Part shown: in pieces, positions 9,438 through 18,719 of the stretch
Layout: every line of letters begins with the position of its first letter
Numbering within the stretch: the first letter of the stretch is position 1
Origin: a bacterium (Candidatus Blackallbacteria) CG13_big_fil_rev_8_21_14_2_50_49_14
GTDB taxonomy: Bacteria; Cyanobacteriota; Sericytochromatia; UBA7694
Assembly (NCBI GenBank): GCA_002783405.1
Contig: PFGG01000045.1
Location: 51,422 to 115,421 of the forward strand
Reading direction: 5' to 3'
Length of the DNA: 64,000 nucleotides
Made by a program: the position numbers and the translations under genes
The notes under the pieces: generated by a model
Database searches by the model: none
What the model was told of the DNA's origin: nothing
Seen by the model: the letters and a program-made list of their open reading frames with translations, nothing else

Positions 9438-10097
9438 ATGAAATCACAAAAAGGCTTTACCTTAACAGAATTACTCGTCAGTATTACCTTACTGGCAGGA
9501 TTGACAGGGTTGGGTTTAAGACTCTACCTGCAATCAGAACAGGCGCTTAAAATCGCAGAATCTGAAGCCAATATGCAACAAAGTGCGCGCATCGCCATTA
9601 CCAAAATTGCCGAAGAGCTGCGCCAGGCCTCAGATTATTTTGAAGTTCCCTTCGACGGATTGCCCCAAGCGAAAGAGATCCTGTTTATCCGCCCTGTTCA
9701 CGATCATAATTCAGGACAGGTCAGTGGCAATATCCTGGTCAGGTATTGGTTTCACCAGAACACGGAAGGCGTTTATTCGCTCTTAAGAGCGGAAAAAAAT
9801 CATGGCAGTGAAACCCACTTAAATACAAGCGATGGGGAATTTGAACCCGATCCAGAAAAAGCAAGCGATCGCGAAAGCTTTAAAATCACCCCCCTGATTC
9901 GGGAAGCAACGGTGATCGAGCCCGGAAAACAATCCTATTTTCAACAAAACAGAAGCCAGCTCAATCTGGTCACCCTGCGTCTCGTCACCGCGACCTATGG
10001 CTATGTACGGAATCCACAGAGCGCACAGACCAAATTGGAAGTCAAAAGACGGTTTCGTTTGGATACCACCCTTGATGCCCGCAATCTGAATCTTTAA
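9438..10097 (+). CDS. PilW/GspJ-like minor prepilin
   Basis: This 219-residue protein has a prepilin cleavage site at the N-terminus (KSQKGFTLTELLVSITLL) with Glu at mature position 5, followed by a hydrophobic helix and a variable beta domain, as in PilW or GspJ minor pilins. The ribosome site AAGGGG precedes the ATG. It lies 11 bases after the PKD pilin gene and 9 bases before the PilX-like gene. Minor pilins prime pilus assembly; whether this set belongs to a type IV pilus or a type II secretion system cannot be told, because no ATPase, secretin or platform gene is in the window. Confidence 0.8.
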   Translation: MKSQKGFTLTELLVSITLLAGLTGLGLRLYLQSEQALKIAESEANMQQSARIAITKIAEELRQASDYFEVPFDGLPQAKEILFIRPVHDHNSGQVSGNILVRYWFHQNTEGVYSLLRAEKNHGSETHLNTSDGEFEPDPEKASDRESFKITPLIREATVIEPGKQSYFQQNRSQLNLVTLRLVTATYGYVRNPQSAQTKLEVKRRFRLDTTLDARNLNL

Positions 10098-10106
10098 GAG
10101 GTCACT

Positions 10107-11624
10107 ATGCAAAGAAAAATAAAACCCCAAAAAGGAAGCGCACTCTTGCCCGTCATGATCCTGGTGGTGGTCATGAGTGCTTTGATGGGAGCCATGGCCA
10201 TGAAAATTACAGGGCATGTCAAAGTCAATCAACGCACCGTTTTATCTGAAAAGGCATTGATGATTGCCGAAGCCGGAATTCAAAGAGCCTTGACCGGACT
10301 CACCTGGCAAAATGACAATATGAGCTGGGAACTCAAAGACCTGACCCAAAGACCCGCAAACGCGCCCGAAAGTTTCTGGCTGTGGAAATGGCAAACCGTT
10401 AAAGACAGCAAGGGGCTCCCCATTGGACGCTATTGGCTGGAAATTCTGCCAGCGGAAAGTAACCGTCGCCTCATGCGCATCAAAGCCATCGGACAAATCT
10501 TTGCTGACAGACAAGGCGGCACTTCAGGCCGAGAGGTTCAACGAACCCTGGGCGTAGAATTCAGACAAGTCAGCCTGGGAGATTTTGCAATCGCCAGCAA
10601 CCACCAGCTCGGAGGCACCCGAATCAATGGGGGAGCACGTATTCATGGAGGCATTTTTACAGCCGGAAAACTCCATCTTGATGCTTCTTCAACAGGAATT
10701 TACAACGATTATACGGATTTAAATGACAATCAGAATTTTCAGGGCTATAGCTTACCCGTCACCCCCCCTGAAGCTGAAGTCTTTGTTTACAAAGACCCCC
10801 TTTCAGCAGATATGGAAAATGGCGTGGTCAAACTGGCTGCACAAGCAGATTTGGGAACTTCAGCCAATCCAATGCAAGCCATCCATGTCCAAGAAAATAG
10901 CAATATCATCGACCCAGGAACAGGCATGACAGGAACCGCAGGAGACGGGATTATTGGACAGGGCCAGGAAAAAGCCAAAGGTAAAAAAGATCATACCCTT
11001 CCCAGCGTCAGTTTTCCCGATGCCTCTGTGAACAGCAGCTTTATGAACGCCCGCAAAAATGAAGCACAAAACAATGGCAATGCCATTTATACAGGCGACC
11101 TGGTACTCGGAAACTCAGATTTCAGTCTCGGCAGTGGGCCCGCACTGAGCTACAACGCCAGTACCCATGAATTGGTACTCCAGGGTACTGTCTATATCAT
11201 CGGCAATCTGAGCATACCCCAAAGCGTTAGTTATACAGGCAAAGGCGCACTGTTTGTAGAAGGCAATGTTCAAGCGCCTGAGGGTCTTGAACCCAAAGAT
11301 TCAAGTAATTTCCCAAATACAGAAGCCCTCGGACTGGTTTGCAGCGGCAATATGGAATTGGGAAGAAATTCAGGTGATAGCAGTCGCTATGCAGGTTTCT
11401 TCTTCGGCAATCAATCTATCACGGTTCAAAAAGCCAAAATTTATGGAAATATCTTTGGCAATACCGTCAATCTCCCGACAACCGGCACCCGCCCAGATAT
11501 TTATGTTCACCCTGATTTGATGGGCTCAATTGGGGTGGCCCTGCCAGATTTTAGCAAAGCCGAAATCTTACGCAATAAATGGTGGGAAATGAAAGGACGC
11601 CTGGGCTTAAAAAGCCCAGACTAA
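10107..11624 (+). CDS. PilX/GspK-like minor pilin component
   Basis: This 505-residue protein begins with QKGSALLPVMILVVVMSA, a pilin-type hydrophobic helix that lacks the Glu at mature position 5, as in PilX/GspK tip proteins. The conserved region around TVLSEKALMIAEAGIQRAL is typical of PilX N-terminal domains. The long remainder (about 150-505) is a glycine- and asparagine-rich beta structure reminiscent of polymer-forming or beta-solenoid folds. It is the last gene of the pilin operon and is followed by the hairpin at 11638-11692. Confidence 0.75.
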   Translation: MQRKIKPQKGSALLPVMILVVVMSALMGAMAMKITGHVKVNQRTVLSEKALMIAEAGIQRALTGLTWQNDNMSWELKDLTQRPANAPESFWLWKWQTVKDSKGLPIGRYWLEILPAESNRRLMRIKAIGQIFADRQGGTSGREVQRTLGVEFRQVSLGDFAIASNHQLGGTRINGGARIHGGIFTAGKLHLDASSTGIYNDYTDLNDNQNFQGYSLPVTPPEAEVFVYKDPLSADMENGVVKLAAQADLGTSANPMQAIHVQENSNIIDPGTGMTGTAGDGIIGQGQEKAKGKKDHTLPSVSFPDASVNSSFMNARKNEAQNNGNAIYTGDLVLGNSDFSLGSGPALSYNASTHELVLQGTVYIIGNLSIPQSVSYTGKGALFVEGNVQAPEGLEPKDSSNFPNTEALGLVCSGNMELGRNSGDSSRYAGFFFGNQSITVQKAKIYGNIFGNTVNLPTTGTRPDIYVHPDLMGSIGVALPDFSKAEILRNKWWEMKGRLGLKSPD

Positions 11625-11637
11625 AAGCCTGAGAACT

Positions 11638-11692
11638 GGCCAAAGGCCTGGAGCAAAGAGGGTTGAGAACCTCCTGCTCCAGGCCTTTGGCC
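11638..11692 (+). terminator. Long perfect hairpin ending the pilin operon
   Basis: An 18-base arm (11638-11655) is exactly complementary to 11675-11692. The inner sequence can extend the stem by about eight pairs with two mismatches, leaving a GAG loop. There is no long U tract, only CACTATTTTC after it, so this may be a terminator, an mRNA 3' stabiliser or a small dispersed repeat. It lies 14 bases after the last pilin gene. Confidence 0.6.
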
Positions 11693-11989
11693 TCACTATT
11701 TTCAGAAGTGGCAGCAAAAATACGGGCCTCGCTTATTTTTAGTTTCAATAACAAGATAAGCAGATGAATGCCCTCCATAAAATTCAAAAGCATTTCTAAC
11801 ATTTGCAAGCAAAACAAGCCCAAAATAGGCAGGCAAACGCTTGTCAGTAAGCAAAATCACAGATGAAAGCACAAAAGAAAGCCCACTCAATACAATACGC
11901 AGGGGAGAAAGCAGAAGGAACCCGTAGAGCAGGCCTGGCTTTCTGGTAAACTGGGTATCTGAAACAAACTGGATTCCATGGAGCAAGCC
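11693..11989. other. Intergenic region with an antisense hydrophobic frame
   Basis: About 300 bases separate the hairpin from the GTPase gene. The minus strand from about 11930 to 11702 can be read as a hydrophobic, membrane-like stretch of about 75 residues (with LLYGFLLLSPLRIVLSG). Its only ATG lies inside the GTPase gene, and no ribosome site precedes alternative starts. It may be the remnant of a small membrane protein gene. The promoter of the GTPase operon must also lie here but no good match was found. Confidence 0.3.
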
Positions 11990-14197
11990 ATGTCTACGAC
12001 CCTGGCCCAATACACAGAGGCCCTGACTGAGAAACTCAAAACGGTAATTGCCGCCTTTAAAAAGAAAGAAAATGATCCCCAATTAGAAACCCTGTTTGCA
12101 AAATGGGAAAAACAACTGGCAGAAATGCAAGCCAGCGCAGCCGAAGGAGAAACCGTTTCAGTCGCATTGCTGGGGGGAACAGGCGCAGGCAAAAGCACCT
12201 TGATCAATACCTTGCTCGGCGAAGACTTATTGCCCACCCACAGTTTTCGCACCTGTACTTCGGCAGCGGTTGAAATCAGCTATGCTCCCACCAAGCTAAT
12301 CGCCGTACAGTTGGAGTTTATCAGCCCAGAAAGTTGGGAAGCCGAAAAGCAAGCGTTTTTGGATGAAATCAAAGAATCCCGTGAGAGCGGTCAAAACCTG
12401 CTGGGTCAACAGGATTTTATCTACAAAGCCTGGAGCTTGTATAAACCCCAGGAAGGGCCGCCCCCACTGCCCTTTCCCTTGGACGAGATGATCCGCCTGC
12501 TTGAAAAACCCCTGCCTGAAAACCTGCAAAAATATCTCAACGAGGGCATTCATCTCAGTCGCTACCGCAGTGCTGAACAACTCAAGCAGGAACTCACAGC
12601 GATTCTTACCGCACAAGGGCAGATCTGGCCCTTGCTGAAACGGGTACAAATCAGGGGCCCCTTTGAAATTCTCAAAGGGGGGCTGCAATTGGTGGACTTA
12701 CCAGGTTTAAATGATCCCAATCCCGCACGGGAACAGATTACACGGGCCTATCTTAAGCAGGCCGGGTTTATCTGGTTGGCCTTTAACCTGACCCGCGGGC
12801 TGACCCGCGATGTGATGGAATTGCTCAAAGACCGTGGCTTTCTGACCCAGGTGATCATGGACGGCACCCTCAGCGCACTGGCATTTATTGGCACCCGTGC
12901 GGATGAATTTATCCCTGAACTCGAAAAACAACAATTGGGCTTGCCCGCCGAAGCAAGTCTGGAACAAGTACTCAGTGCCAGACAGGAACAGATTCAAGCC
13001 CGGATTCGGGAACAACTGAGTGAATTGACCCTGTGGTTCAGCCACCGCTATCGGGTACAAAGCCAAATCGGCGACGTACTCCAGTTGATCGGCCAAACCC
13101 TTGAGCACTCACCTGTCTTTGTGGTTTCTGCGCTCGAAGAACAGCGCCTGCGGGGCTGGCGAGAAGGCCAGGGCTTGCTTGAAAATCAGGCGCAAACCGG
13201 AATCGCACCTTTGCAAAACTATATGGAAGAAATTGTCAGCAACCAAGGTTTGCAGGCGCGAAAAAAACTGATCCGCAGTCAATGCCAACAGATGAACCAG
13301 GAAATCAAACGGCTCTTGCAGGGCTTAAAAGGGCGCAAGAGCTTGCAAAGTGTCGCCGAAATTCACACACAGGGCCTTGAAAACGCCTTCGGGCAGGCCC
13401 GTCAGACCCTGGAGACCGGTTTGCAACAAATTCGTGAAAAATTAGAAAAACGCCAGGCCGAGGCAAAAACGATTCTACTGGGCCATTTTTCAAATTATCT
13501 GCAGGAAAGCAAACAGGAATTGCCAGAACTGATCAGCACCTGGGGCAGTCATTCCTGGCAAATTTTGCAAAGAACCGTGCGCAATCAAGGCTTTTACACC
13601 AGCCCCTCCACAGGCAGCCAACTGAATTTGCCCCAAGAACTTGGCGATTTTGTACTCGGCGGACTGGCCCCGGTCTGGAACGCCTATTTTATTCAGAATA
13701 TTGAAACAGAGCCCGATCTTTTGCTCAATCAACTGCTCGAGCTGCTCAAACACTTTGCTGAAAGTTTTCAGAACCTGCCCCAAAGTGATGAAGCCCTGCT
13801 CACAGAAGTAAAACAAAGGCTGGCAGAAATCAACCGCTCCTGCTCAGAAATATTAAGTGAACAGGCGCTTCAGACAGGCCTGCGCTTGCAGGAAGATCTG
13901 AAACAAAGCCGAAGAAAACTCGCAGAACTGCTCTTAAATCAAACCGAAAAAGAGCTGAAAGCAGCCTGTGCTCTGGCCAAAGAACATACGGGAGCAGGGC
14001 TCAAGCAACAGATTTTGAGCACCCTGCAAAACCATCTGGAAGCAGGTTGGGAAAGCCTCGAACACGAATCCAATCAAGAAATCGCGAAGCAATTGGAGAC
14101 GCTGACGCATCATTTGCAGCTCTATCTCGAGATCATGAGTGCCGTGCTGAGAGAAAATGCCCAGATGATCAGCACACTGCTGCCCAAGCAAGCGTGA
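11990..14197 (+). CDS. Dynamin-like GTPase
   Basis: This large GTPase has about 735 residues. The P-loop GGTGAGKSTLINTLLG (about 62-77), the switch II motif LVDLPGLND (about 234-242) and the specificity motif TRAD (about 302-305) are all present. The C-terminal half is helical and rich in Glu, Gln and Leu, as in bacterial dynamin-like proteins. An ATG at 11978 is also possible, but the one at 11990 has GGAG six bases upstream. No transmembrane segment is obvious. The nuclease gene that follows overlaps its stop by four bases. A role in membrane remodelling or nucleoid processes is inferred from the family only. Confidence 0.82.
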   Translation: MSTTLAQYTEALTEKLKTVIAAFKKKENDPQLETLFAKWEKQLAEMQASAAEGETVSVALLGGTGAGKSTLINTLLGEDLLPTHSFRTCTSAAVEISYAPTKLIAVQLEFISPESWEAEKQAFLDEIKESRESGQNLLGQQDFIYKAWSLYKPQEGPPPLPFPLDEMIRLLEKPLPENLQKYLNEGIHLSRYRSAEQLKQELTAILTAQGQIWPLLKRVQIRGPFEILKGGLQLVDLPGLNDPNPAREQITRAYLKQAGFIWLAFNLTRGLTRDVMELLKDRGFLTQVIMDGTLSALAFIGTRADEFIPELEKQQLGLPAEASLEQVLSARQEQIQARIREQLSELTLWFSHRYRVQSQIGDVLQLIGQTLEHSPVFVVSALEEQRLRGWREGQGLLENQAQTGIAPLQNYMEEIVSNQGLQARKKLIRSQCQQMNQEIKRLLQGLKGRKSLQSVAEIHTQGLENAFGQARQTLETGLQQIREKLEKRQAEAKTILLGHFSNYLQESKQELPELISTWGSHSWQILQRTVRNQGFYTSPSTGSQLNLPQELGDFVLGGLAPVWNAYFIQNIETEPDLLLNQLLELLKHFAESFQNLPQSDEALLTEVKQRLAEINRSCSEILSEQALQTGLRLQEDLKQSRRKLAELLLNQTEKELKAACALAKEHTGAGLKQQILSTLQNHLEAGWESLEHESNQEIAKQLETLTHHLQLYLEIMSAVLRENAQMISTLLPKQA

Positions 14198-15417
14198 AAA
14201 TCCTGCATTTTGCCGATTTACATATCGGCGTGGAAAACTATGGCAAGATCAATGCCGAAACAGGTCTGAATACCAGACTTGAGGATTTTGTAAAATCCTT
14301 TGATCGCCTGATCGAAGACGCGATTCAGGAAAGCGTCGATCTCGTAATTTTTGCGGGAGACGCCTTTAAAATCAACGAACCCAGCAATACCCACCAGCGC
14401 CTTTTCGCAGAACGTATTCTCAAATTGGCCCGCCATGAAATTCCCGTTTTTCTCTTGATTGGCAACCACGATCAAACCAACCGCTATGGGGAATCCCATG
14501 CCTTGGATATTTATGCCACCCTGGATATCCCAGGGGTTTGGGTCAGTGGCCGCCCCCAGATTCAAACCCTTCCCACCCGTTCAGGCCCGCTGCAAATCGT
14601 CAGTTTGCCGCATATTTCCAAGAGCGCTTTGATGACCGTCGATGATTATGCCCGCAAAACCTTTACTGAGGTCGATCGCAGCCTGGTTCAACAGGTGGAG
14701 GAAATTCTCGATTATTTTAAAAACCAGCTCAATCCCGAAATCCCCGCCATTCTGGCAGCCCATGTGGGGGTGGAACAAGCCCGGATAGGCTCTGAACACA
14801 GCATGTCGATTGGCTATGGTTTTACGATCCCGCTGGGGCTCTTGACCCGCTCAGAATACAAATATGTGGCCTTGGGGCATATTCACAAACACCAAATCTT
14901 GAGTCAGGATCCGCCGGTAATCTATCCAGGCAGTGTCGACAGGGTAGATTTCGGCGAAGAAAAAGAAGAAAAAGGCTATATGCTGGTCGAAATTTTGCCT
15001 GAAAAGACAAATTATCGCTTTGTCGCCTTGCCCAGCCGCCGGTTTATCACGCTTGAAAAAAATCTGCTCGAAAGTGAAACCCCCACCGAAGATCTGCTCA
15101 AAGGCATTGAAAAAGCCCAGGTTCAGGATGCAATCGTGCGCGTGATCTATACAATTCAAACCCATCGCGCCGATGAAGTCAAAAGCCGCTTGCTCAAACA
15201 AGCCTTGGAACCAGCATTTCACGCCAGTATTCGCCCAATCCTAGAAGACCAGGATGAACGGATACGCATGCCCGATCTGGCTGAGACAGAACCGCTGCAC
15301 CCGCTCAAAACGCTTGAGCTCTATCTGCAAAGACGCGAAGACCTTTCAGGCCTCCAGGAAGCACTGCTGGAACGCGCACAGGGCCTCTGGCAGGAGCTGG
15401 AAAAACGCGAAGGATGA
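14194..15417 (+). CDS. SbcD/Mre11-like DNA repair exonuclease
   Basis: This is a 407-residue metallophosphoesterase of the SbcD/Mre11/YhaO type. All five phosphoesterase motifs are visible: FADLHIG at the N-terminus, GDAF near 50, GNHD near 90, HVGVEQ near 190 and GHIHKH near 228. The GTG start overlaps the GTPase stop (GTGA), and the coding frame extends further upstream only inside the GTPase gene. The expected partner ATPase SbcC is not adjacent; a dynamin-like GTPase precedes it instead. Its stop overlaps the following transporter start (ATGA). Confidence 0.87.
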   Translation: MKILHFADLHIGVENYGKINAETGLNTRLEDFVKSFDRLIEDAIQESVDLVIFAGDAFKINEPSNTHQRLFAERILKLARHEIPVFLLIGNHDQTNRYGESHALDIYATLDIPGVWVSGRPQIQTLPTRSGPLQIVSLPHISKSALMTVDDYARKTFTEVDRSLVQQVEEILDYFKNQLNPEIPAILAAHVGVEQARIGSEHSMSIGYGFTIPLGLLTRSEYKYVALGHIHKHQILSQDPPVIYPGSVDRVDFGEEKEEKGYMLVEILPEKTNYRFVALPSRRFITLEKNLLESETPTEDLLKGIEKAQVQDAIVRVIYTIQTHRADEVKSRLLKQALEPAFHASIRPILEDQDERIRMPDLAETEPLHPLKTLELYLQRREDLSGLQEALLERAQGLWQELEKREG

Positions 15418-16304
15418 AAAAATGGCCAGCAGGCATTGCCGAAATGCTGATTTCAACCTTCTTTTTTGCCCTGATGAATTTCTGCGTCAAAGGGCTGCCT
15501 GGCATTCCCACCCATGAAATGGTCTTTTTCAGGGCTCTGGGCGTTTTCACGCTTTCAGGGCTCTCACTCTGGAAACTGAAGATCTCCCCCTGGGGACAAA
15601 AAAAATCCTGGCTGCTGCTACGCGGGCTCTATGGCACCTTGGGGCTGAGCCTCTATTTCTGGACCCTGAAAAACATGCCCCTGGCATCAGCCGTCACGAT
15701 CCAATACCTCTCTCCGATTTTTTCTACAGTGGTTGCGATCTGGTTGCTGAAAGAAGTGCCGCCTCGTCGTCAATGGCTGTTTTTTGGAATCTCGATTCTG
15801 GGGGTCATGCTGATCAAAGGTTTTGACACCCGGATTGCCTGGCTGCCCCTGGTGGCAGGCATTGGAGCGGCGATCTGTTCGGCTCTGGCCTATAACTATG
15901 TGCGCAAACTGCGGGGGTTGGATCACCCCCTGGTAACCGTCTTTTATTTTCCCCTGGTGACCTTGAGTTTGGTCAGCCCCTATACCCTGACCCATTGGGT
16001 CAGGCCCCACGGACAGGAATGGCTTTGGTTGGGACTGATCGGCATCTTCACGCATTTTGCCCAGTATTATCTGACCAAAGCCCTACAGGCTGAAAAAATG
16101 GCGATCATTTCACAACTGAACTATATCGGGGTGGCCTATGCCCTGGCCATGGGCTGGTTTTTCTTTCACGAGCAAATCCCGCCCTTGGCCATTCTCGGCC
16201 TGGGTCTGGTGATTGCAGGCGTGGTTTTGGGCAATACCCTGGGGCGCAAACAAGAAAATAAGAGCGCGCTAATGCACACACCCTCTGCGCAAAGCAAAGC
16301 ATAG
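15414..16304 (+). CDS. EamA/DMT-superfamily transporter
   Basis: This 296-residue protein has about ten predicted membrane helices arranged as two EamA repeats (about 5-135 and 145-280). It belongs to the drug/metabolite transporter superfamily, whose members usually export or import small metabolites. Motifs such as FFRALGVFTLSGL and ASAVTIQYLSPIF are typical. It is the third gene of an overlapping unit with the GTPase and the SbcD-like nuclease, though a functional link is not evident. The substrate is unknown. Confidence 0.88.
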   Translation: MKKWPAGIAEMLISTFFFALMNFCVKGLPGIPTHEMVFFRALGVFTLSGLSLWKLKISPWGQKKSWLLLRGLYGTLGLSLYFWTLKNMPLASAVTIQYLSPIFSTVVAIWLLKEVPPRRQWLFFGISILGVMLIKGFDTRIAWLPLVAGIGAAICSALAYNYVRKLRGLDHPLVTVFYFPLVTLSLVSPYTLTHWVRPHGQEWLWLGLIGIFTHFAQYYLTKALQAEKMAIISQLNYIGVAYALAMGWFFFHEQIPPLAILGLGLVIAGVVLGNTLGRKQENKSALMHTPSAQSKA

Positions 16305-16417
16305 CCCCGAAGCGCAAAAGACTAGCAGCACAAACCCAGCATCGAAAAAAGGCTGTAAAAAAGGAACCCCAAGCCCCAAAACCCGTCTATAAAAAACATC
16401 CCCCAAGAGGTCAAAAC

Positions 16418-18214
16418 ATGAAACCGATTCTGCTTACACTGGCCTGCAGTCTGATGCTGGGCTGCAGTCTCGCCCCGATCACCCCCCCAAATCAGCCCAG
16501 TGAAACACCTCTGCCCATTAGCACGCCCAGCCTGCCTCCCGCAGATTTTTCTCCAGAAATCCCCCTAAAACTCACGCTCTTACCGGGTGAACAGCGGGTC
16601 TTGAATTTAAAAACAACTCCTGGCATCAAATACCTGCTGATCGTGGAAGCCGATGCCGCCAGCGGACAAAATCTGGATGCCAAGCTTGGGGATCTGTTTA
16701 CAATCGACTATTTTGGCCCCAATTCAGATATTCAGAGCGAGAACCAGGCCCAAAACTTCCGAAATTTACCGGGCTTGTTTCACGATTTACAGTTTACGGG
16801 CATGGACTATGGCGCCTATTTGGCCCTTTCGCTCAAAAAAGAGGCAAAATTCCCGCTGCCCCTAAAACTGACACTGAAGTCTGAAACTCCAGCCCCCGCA
16901 GAACCCACTCCTGCCCCCGAAATCACGCCCACTCCCAGCCCCCTCCCGCCGCTGCAAATCAGCGCGGAAGCGCAGCAGGAGACACTGACCCTCTATTTTA
17001 ATCAGGCCGTTGATTCAGAAAGTATCGAGCAGGCCTTGGCAGCTTACGGGCAAGCCCAATTACCGCTCAGTATCGAAAAGGGAGGGGCAGGCTATTTTGT
17101 GGAGGCCAAGGCCCGTAAAATATTTTCAAGTCAAGCATTTGAAAAGCGCTGGAACGCTCAGAAAACAGAGCTGCGCATCAACTTAAAAACAGAATTTCAA
17201 TGGCCAACAGATCGTGACCCAGAACGTCAGCCCCACTACACGCTAAAATTTGACCAAATTCCTGAATTAAAAGACGCTCAGGGTTTCAAACGAAATTACC
17301 AGTTTCTTTCCCCTTTGGCCAGCAGCGATGGCCAAGGTCTTGAACTGAAACCTGTCTATAGCCCGCTCAAACCCCAATTTACCCACGGCAGAGCGAGTCT
17401 AAATTCAGACCTGGCTTTGCATTTCTCTCAGCCCGTGGCCTACAGAACGGCAGATCGAATCTTGGCAGGGGGCAGCAATGGCAACCCCCTACAGGCCCCT
17501 GTGGCGACGGGCAGCCTGACAAAACAGCAGGTGGCCCAAAACTATTCCCTCAGCCTGGAAAGGGGAGGGCTCACGCTCTTCGAGCATATCTCCTGGGCAG
17601 CCTTTGGCGGGAGTGTCGAATGGGGCACAAGCACGTCCGAACTGAAATTAAAAGGCCCAGTGCCCCTCAGCGAGGCCCTCAGCGGGGTTTACCCCCGAGG
17701 AGCCGAACTGGAAAGCTGGCCGGGGCCCTACAATACCGATGATGCCGATGCCAATGGTGAAAGCTTGAAACTCTCACTTGTGACCCGCTCTTGGCAGGAG
17801 GTGCCCTTGGGAGAGATCAACCTGAGAGAAAACCTGAAAACGGCAGGAGAAGTCGCCCAGGATTTGCAGGCCCAGTTGCGTGAAGCCTTGCTCAAATTGC
17901 CTGAACCCTATCCCCATGACAAAGCCAGTTTTACCTGCAAAGCAGACAGCCTGGGTGCGCTTCGGCTGAGCTTTGAGGATCCCCAGGGCCTCTTTCTGGG
18001 CTTTCGCTTTCTCAGCCACTTTAAAACCAGCTCCAGTCAGAGACTGCCGGATAAATGGAAAGATCTTGGCCAAGCCGAAACCCTGCCTGCAGGTATAAAA
18101 CCCCCTCTCTGGCAGGCAGGGGATTTGCTGACCCTTGAGCTGGCCCCCACCTTGTTGGCCCCCGATGGCGATCCCTTTGAAGGCTTAAGTTTTTCGCTGC
18201 GAGTAGAATCCTGA
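16418..18214 (+). CDS. Predicted lipoprotein of unknown function
   Basis: This 598-residue protein has a lipoprotein signal peptide (SLMLGC, Cys16) and two proline/threonine-rich linkers (about 22-48 and 148-172) that separate folded segments. The N-terminal segment (50-145) has a beta-rich look; the large C-terminal part contains no motif that I recognise. The start follows AAGAGG. The gene ends by overlapping the convergent VanZ-like gene by 30 bases. It is probably exported and anchored in a membrane. Confidence 0.7.
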   Translation: MKPILLTLACSLMLGCSLAPITPPNQPSETPLPISTPSLPPADFSPEIPLKLTLLPGEQRVLNLKTTPGIKYLLIVEADAASGQNLDAKLGDLFTIDYFGPNSDIQSENQAQNFRNLPGLFHDLQFTGMDYGAYLALSLKKEAKFPLPLKLTLKSETPAPAEPTPAPEITPTPSPLPPLQISAEAQQETLTLYFNQAVDSESIEQALAAYGQAQLPLSIEKGGAGYFVEAKARKIFSSQAFEKRWNAQKTELRINLKTEFQWPTDRDPERQPHYTLKFDQIPELKDAQGFKRNYQFLSPLASSDGQGLELKPVYSPLKPQFTHGRASLNSDLALHFSQPVAYRTADRILAGGSNGNPLQAPVATGSLTKQQVAQNYSLSLERGGLTLFEHISWAAFGGSVEWGTSTSELKLKGPVPLSEALSGVYPRGAELESWPGPYNTDDADANGESLKLSLVTRSWQEVPLGEINLRENLKTAGEVAQDLQAQLREALLKLPEPYPHDKASFTCKADSLGALRLSFEDPQGLFLGFRFLSHFKTSSSQRLPDKWKDLGQAETLPAGIKPPLWQAGDLLTLELAPTLLAPDGDPFEGLSFSLRVES

Positions 18215-18631
18215 GAACCAAAACTGCAAACAGAGAAAAAGCAGCGCGCCGCCCATATCCCAGCACAAATCCCAGGCCGTGCCTGTGCGCGAGGGGATCA
18301 GGCTTTGGTTCCATTCGTCCCAACTGGCCAGAGCCAGGGCAATCAGCAAAGCAAAGAAGATCTCCCGCGCTGAAGCCCGCTGACGAAAGGATGACTGTAG
18401 CGCGCCGAGCCAGCTCAGCGCCAGCAAGCCATAGGCCGTCACATGGCCAGCTTTCCTGAGCAGGGTATTCAAGCCCGCAAGGGTCTCGGCGCTGAAGCCA
18501 GGAAAAGCCCAGGCAAGCAAAAGATAAAGGAGGCCCCCCGTATTTTCCGCAGAAAAGGTCTGAGAAGAAGCCCAAGCGATCAATCCCGTCATGATCAAAG
18601 CAGGTAAAAGCGTCAGCAAACGTTTTTTCAT
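18185..18631 (-). CDS. VanZ-family membrane protein
   Basis: This small protein (about 148 residues) has four predicted membrane helices and VanZ-family motifs: RKAGHVTAYGLLAL near the middle and DEWNQSLIPSRTGTAWDLCWD before the last helix. In some bacteria VanZ affects glycopeptide susceptibility, but most homologues are uncharacterised. A GTG at 18646 could add five residues; the ATG at 18631 gives a normal N-terminus (MKKRLL). The 3' end overlaps the convergent lipoprotein gene. Confidence 0.85.
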   Translation of the reverse strand: MKKRLLTLLPALIMTGLIAWASSQTFSAENTGGLLYLLLAWAFPGFSAETLAGLNTLLRKAGHVTAYGLLALSWLGALQSSFRQRASAREIFFALLIALALASWDEWNQSLIPSRTGTAWDLCWDMGGALLFLCLQFWFSGFYSQRKT

Positions 18632-18648
18632 GCAGGCAGCATACACTA

Positions 18649-18680
18649 AAAAATTTCTCAGGAAAAAGTCCTAAATTTTT
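18649..18680. repeat. AT-rich inverted repeat between divergent genes
   Basis: The arms 18649-18663 and 18669-18680 pair as AAAAATTT plus AGGA with a three-base CTC bulge and an AAAAG loop. The repeat sits between the VanZ-like gene (minus) and the gene at 18720 (plus). A TACGAT box at 18683-18688 just downstream could be a -10 element. It may be an operator or a leader structure; neither is proven. Confidence 0.4.
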
Positions 18681-18719
18681 GGTACGATGATTGAAATCGC
18701 ATCTTCACAGGAGTCAGCC

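Noticed and set aside
11702..12082. Minus-strand frame of 126 codons reaching into the GTPase gene
   Set aside because: Its first 40 codons are antisense to the GTPase coding region and no ribosome site was found; only the intergenic part is reported as a possible remnant.
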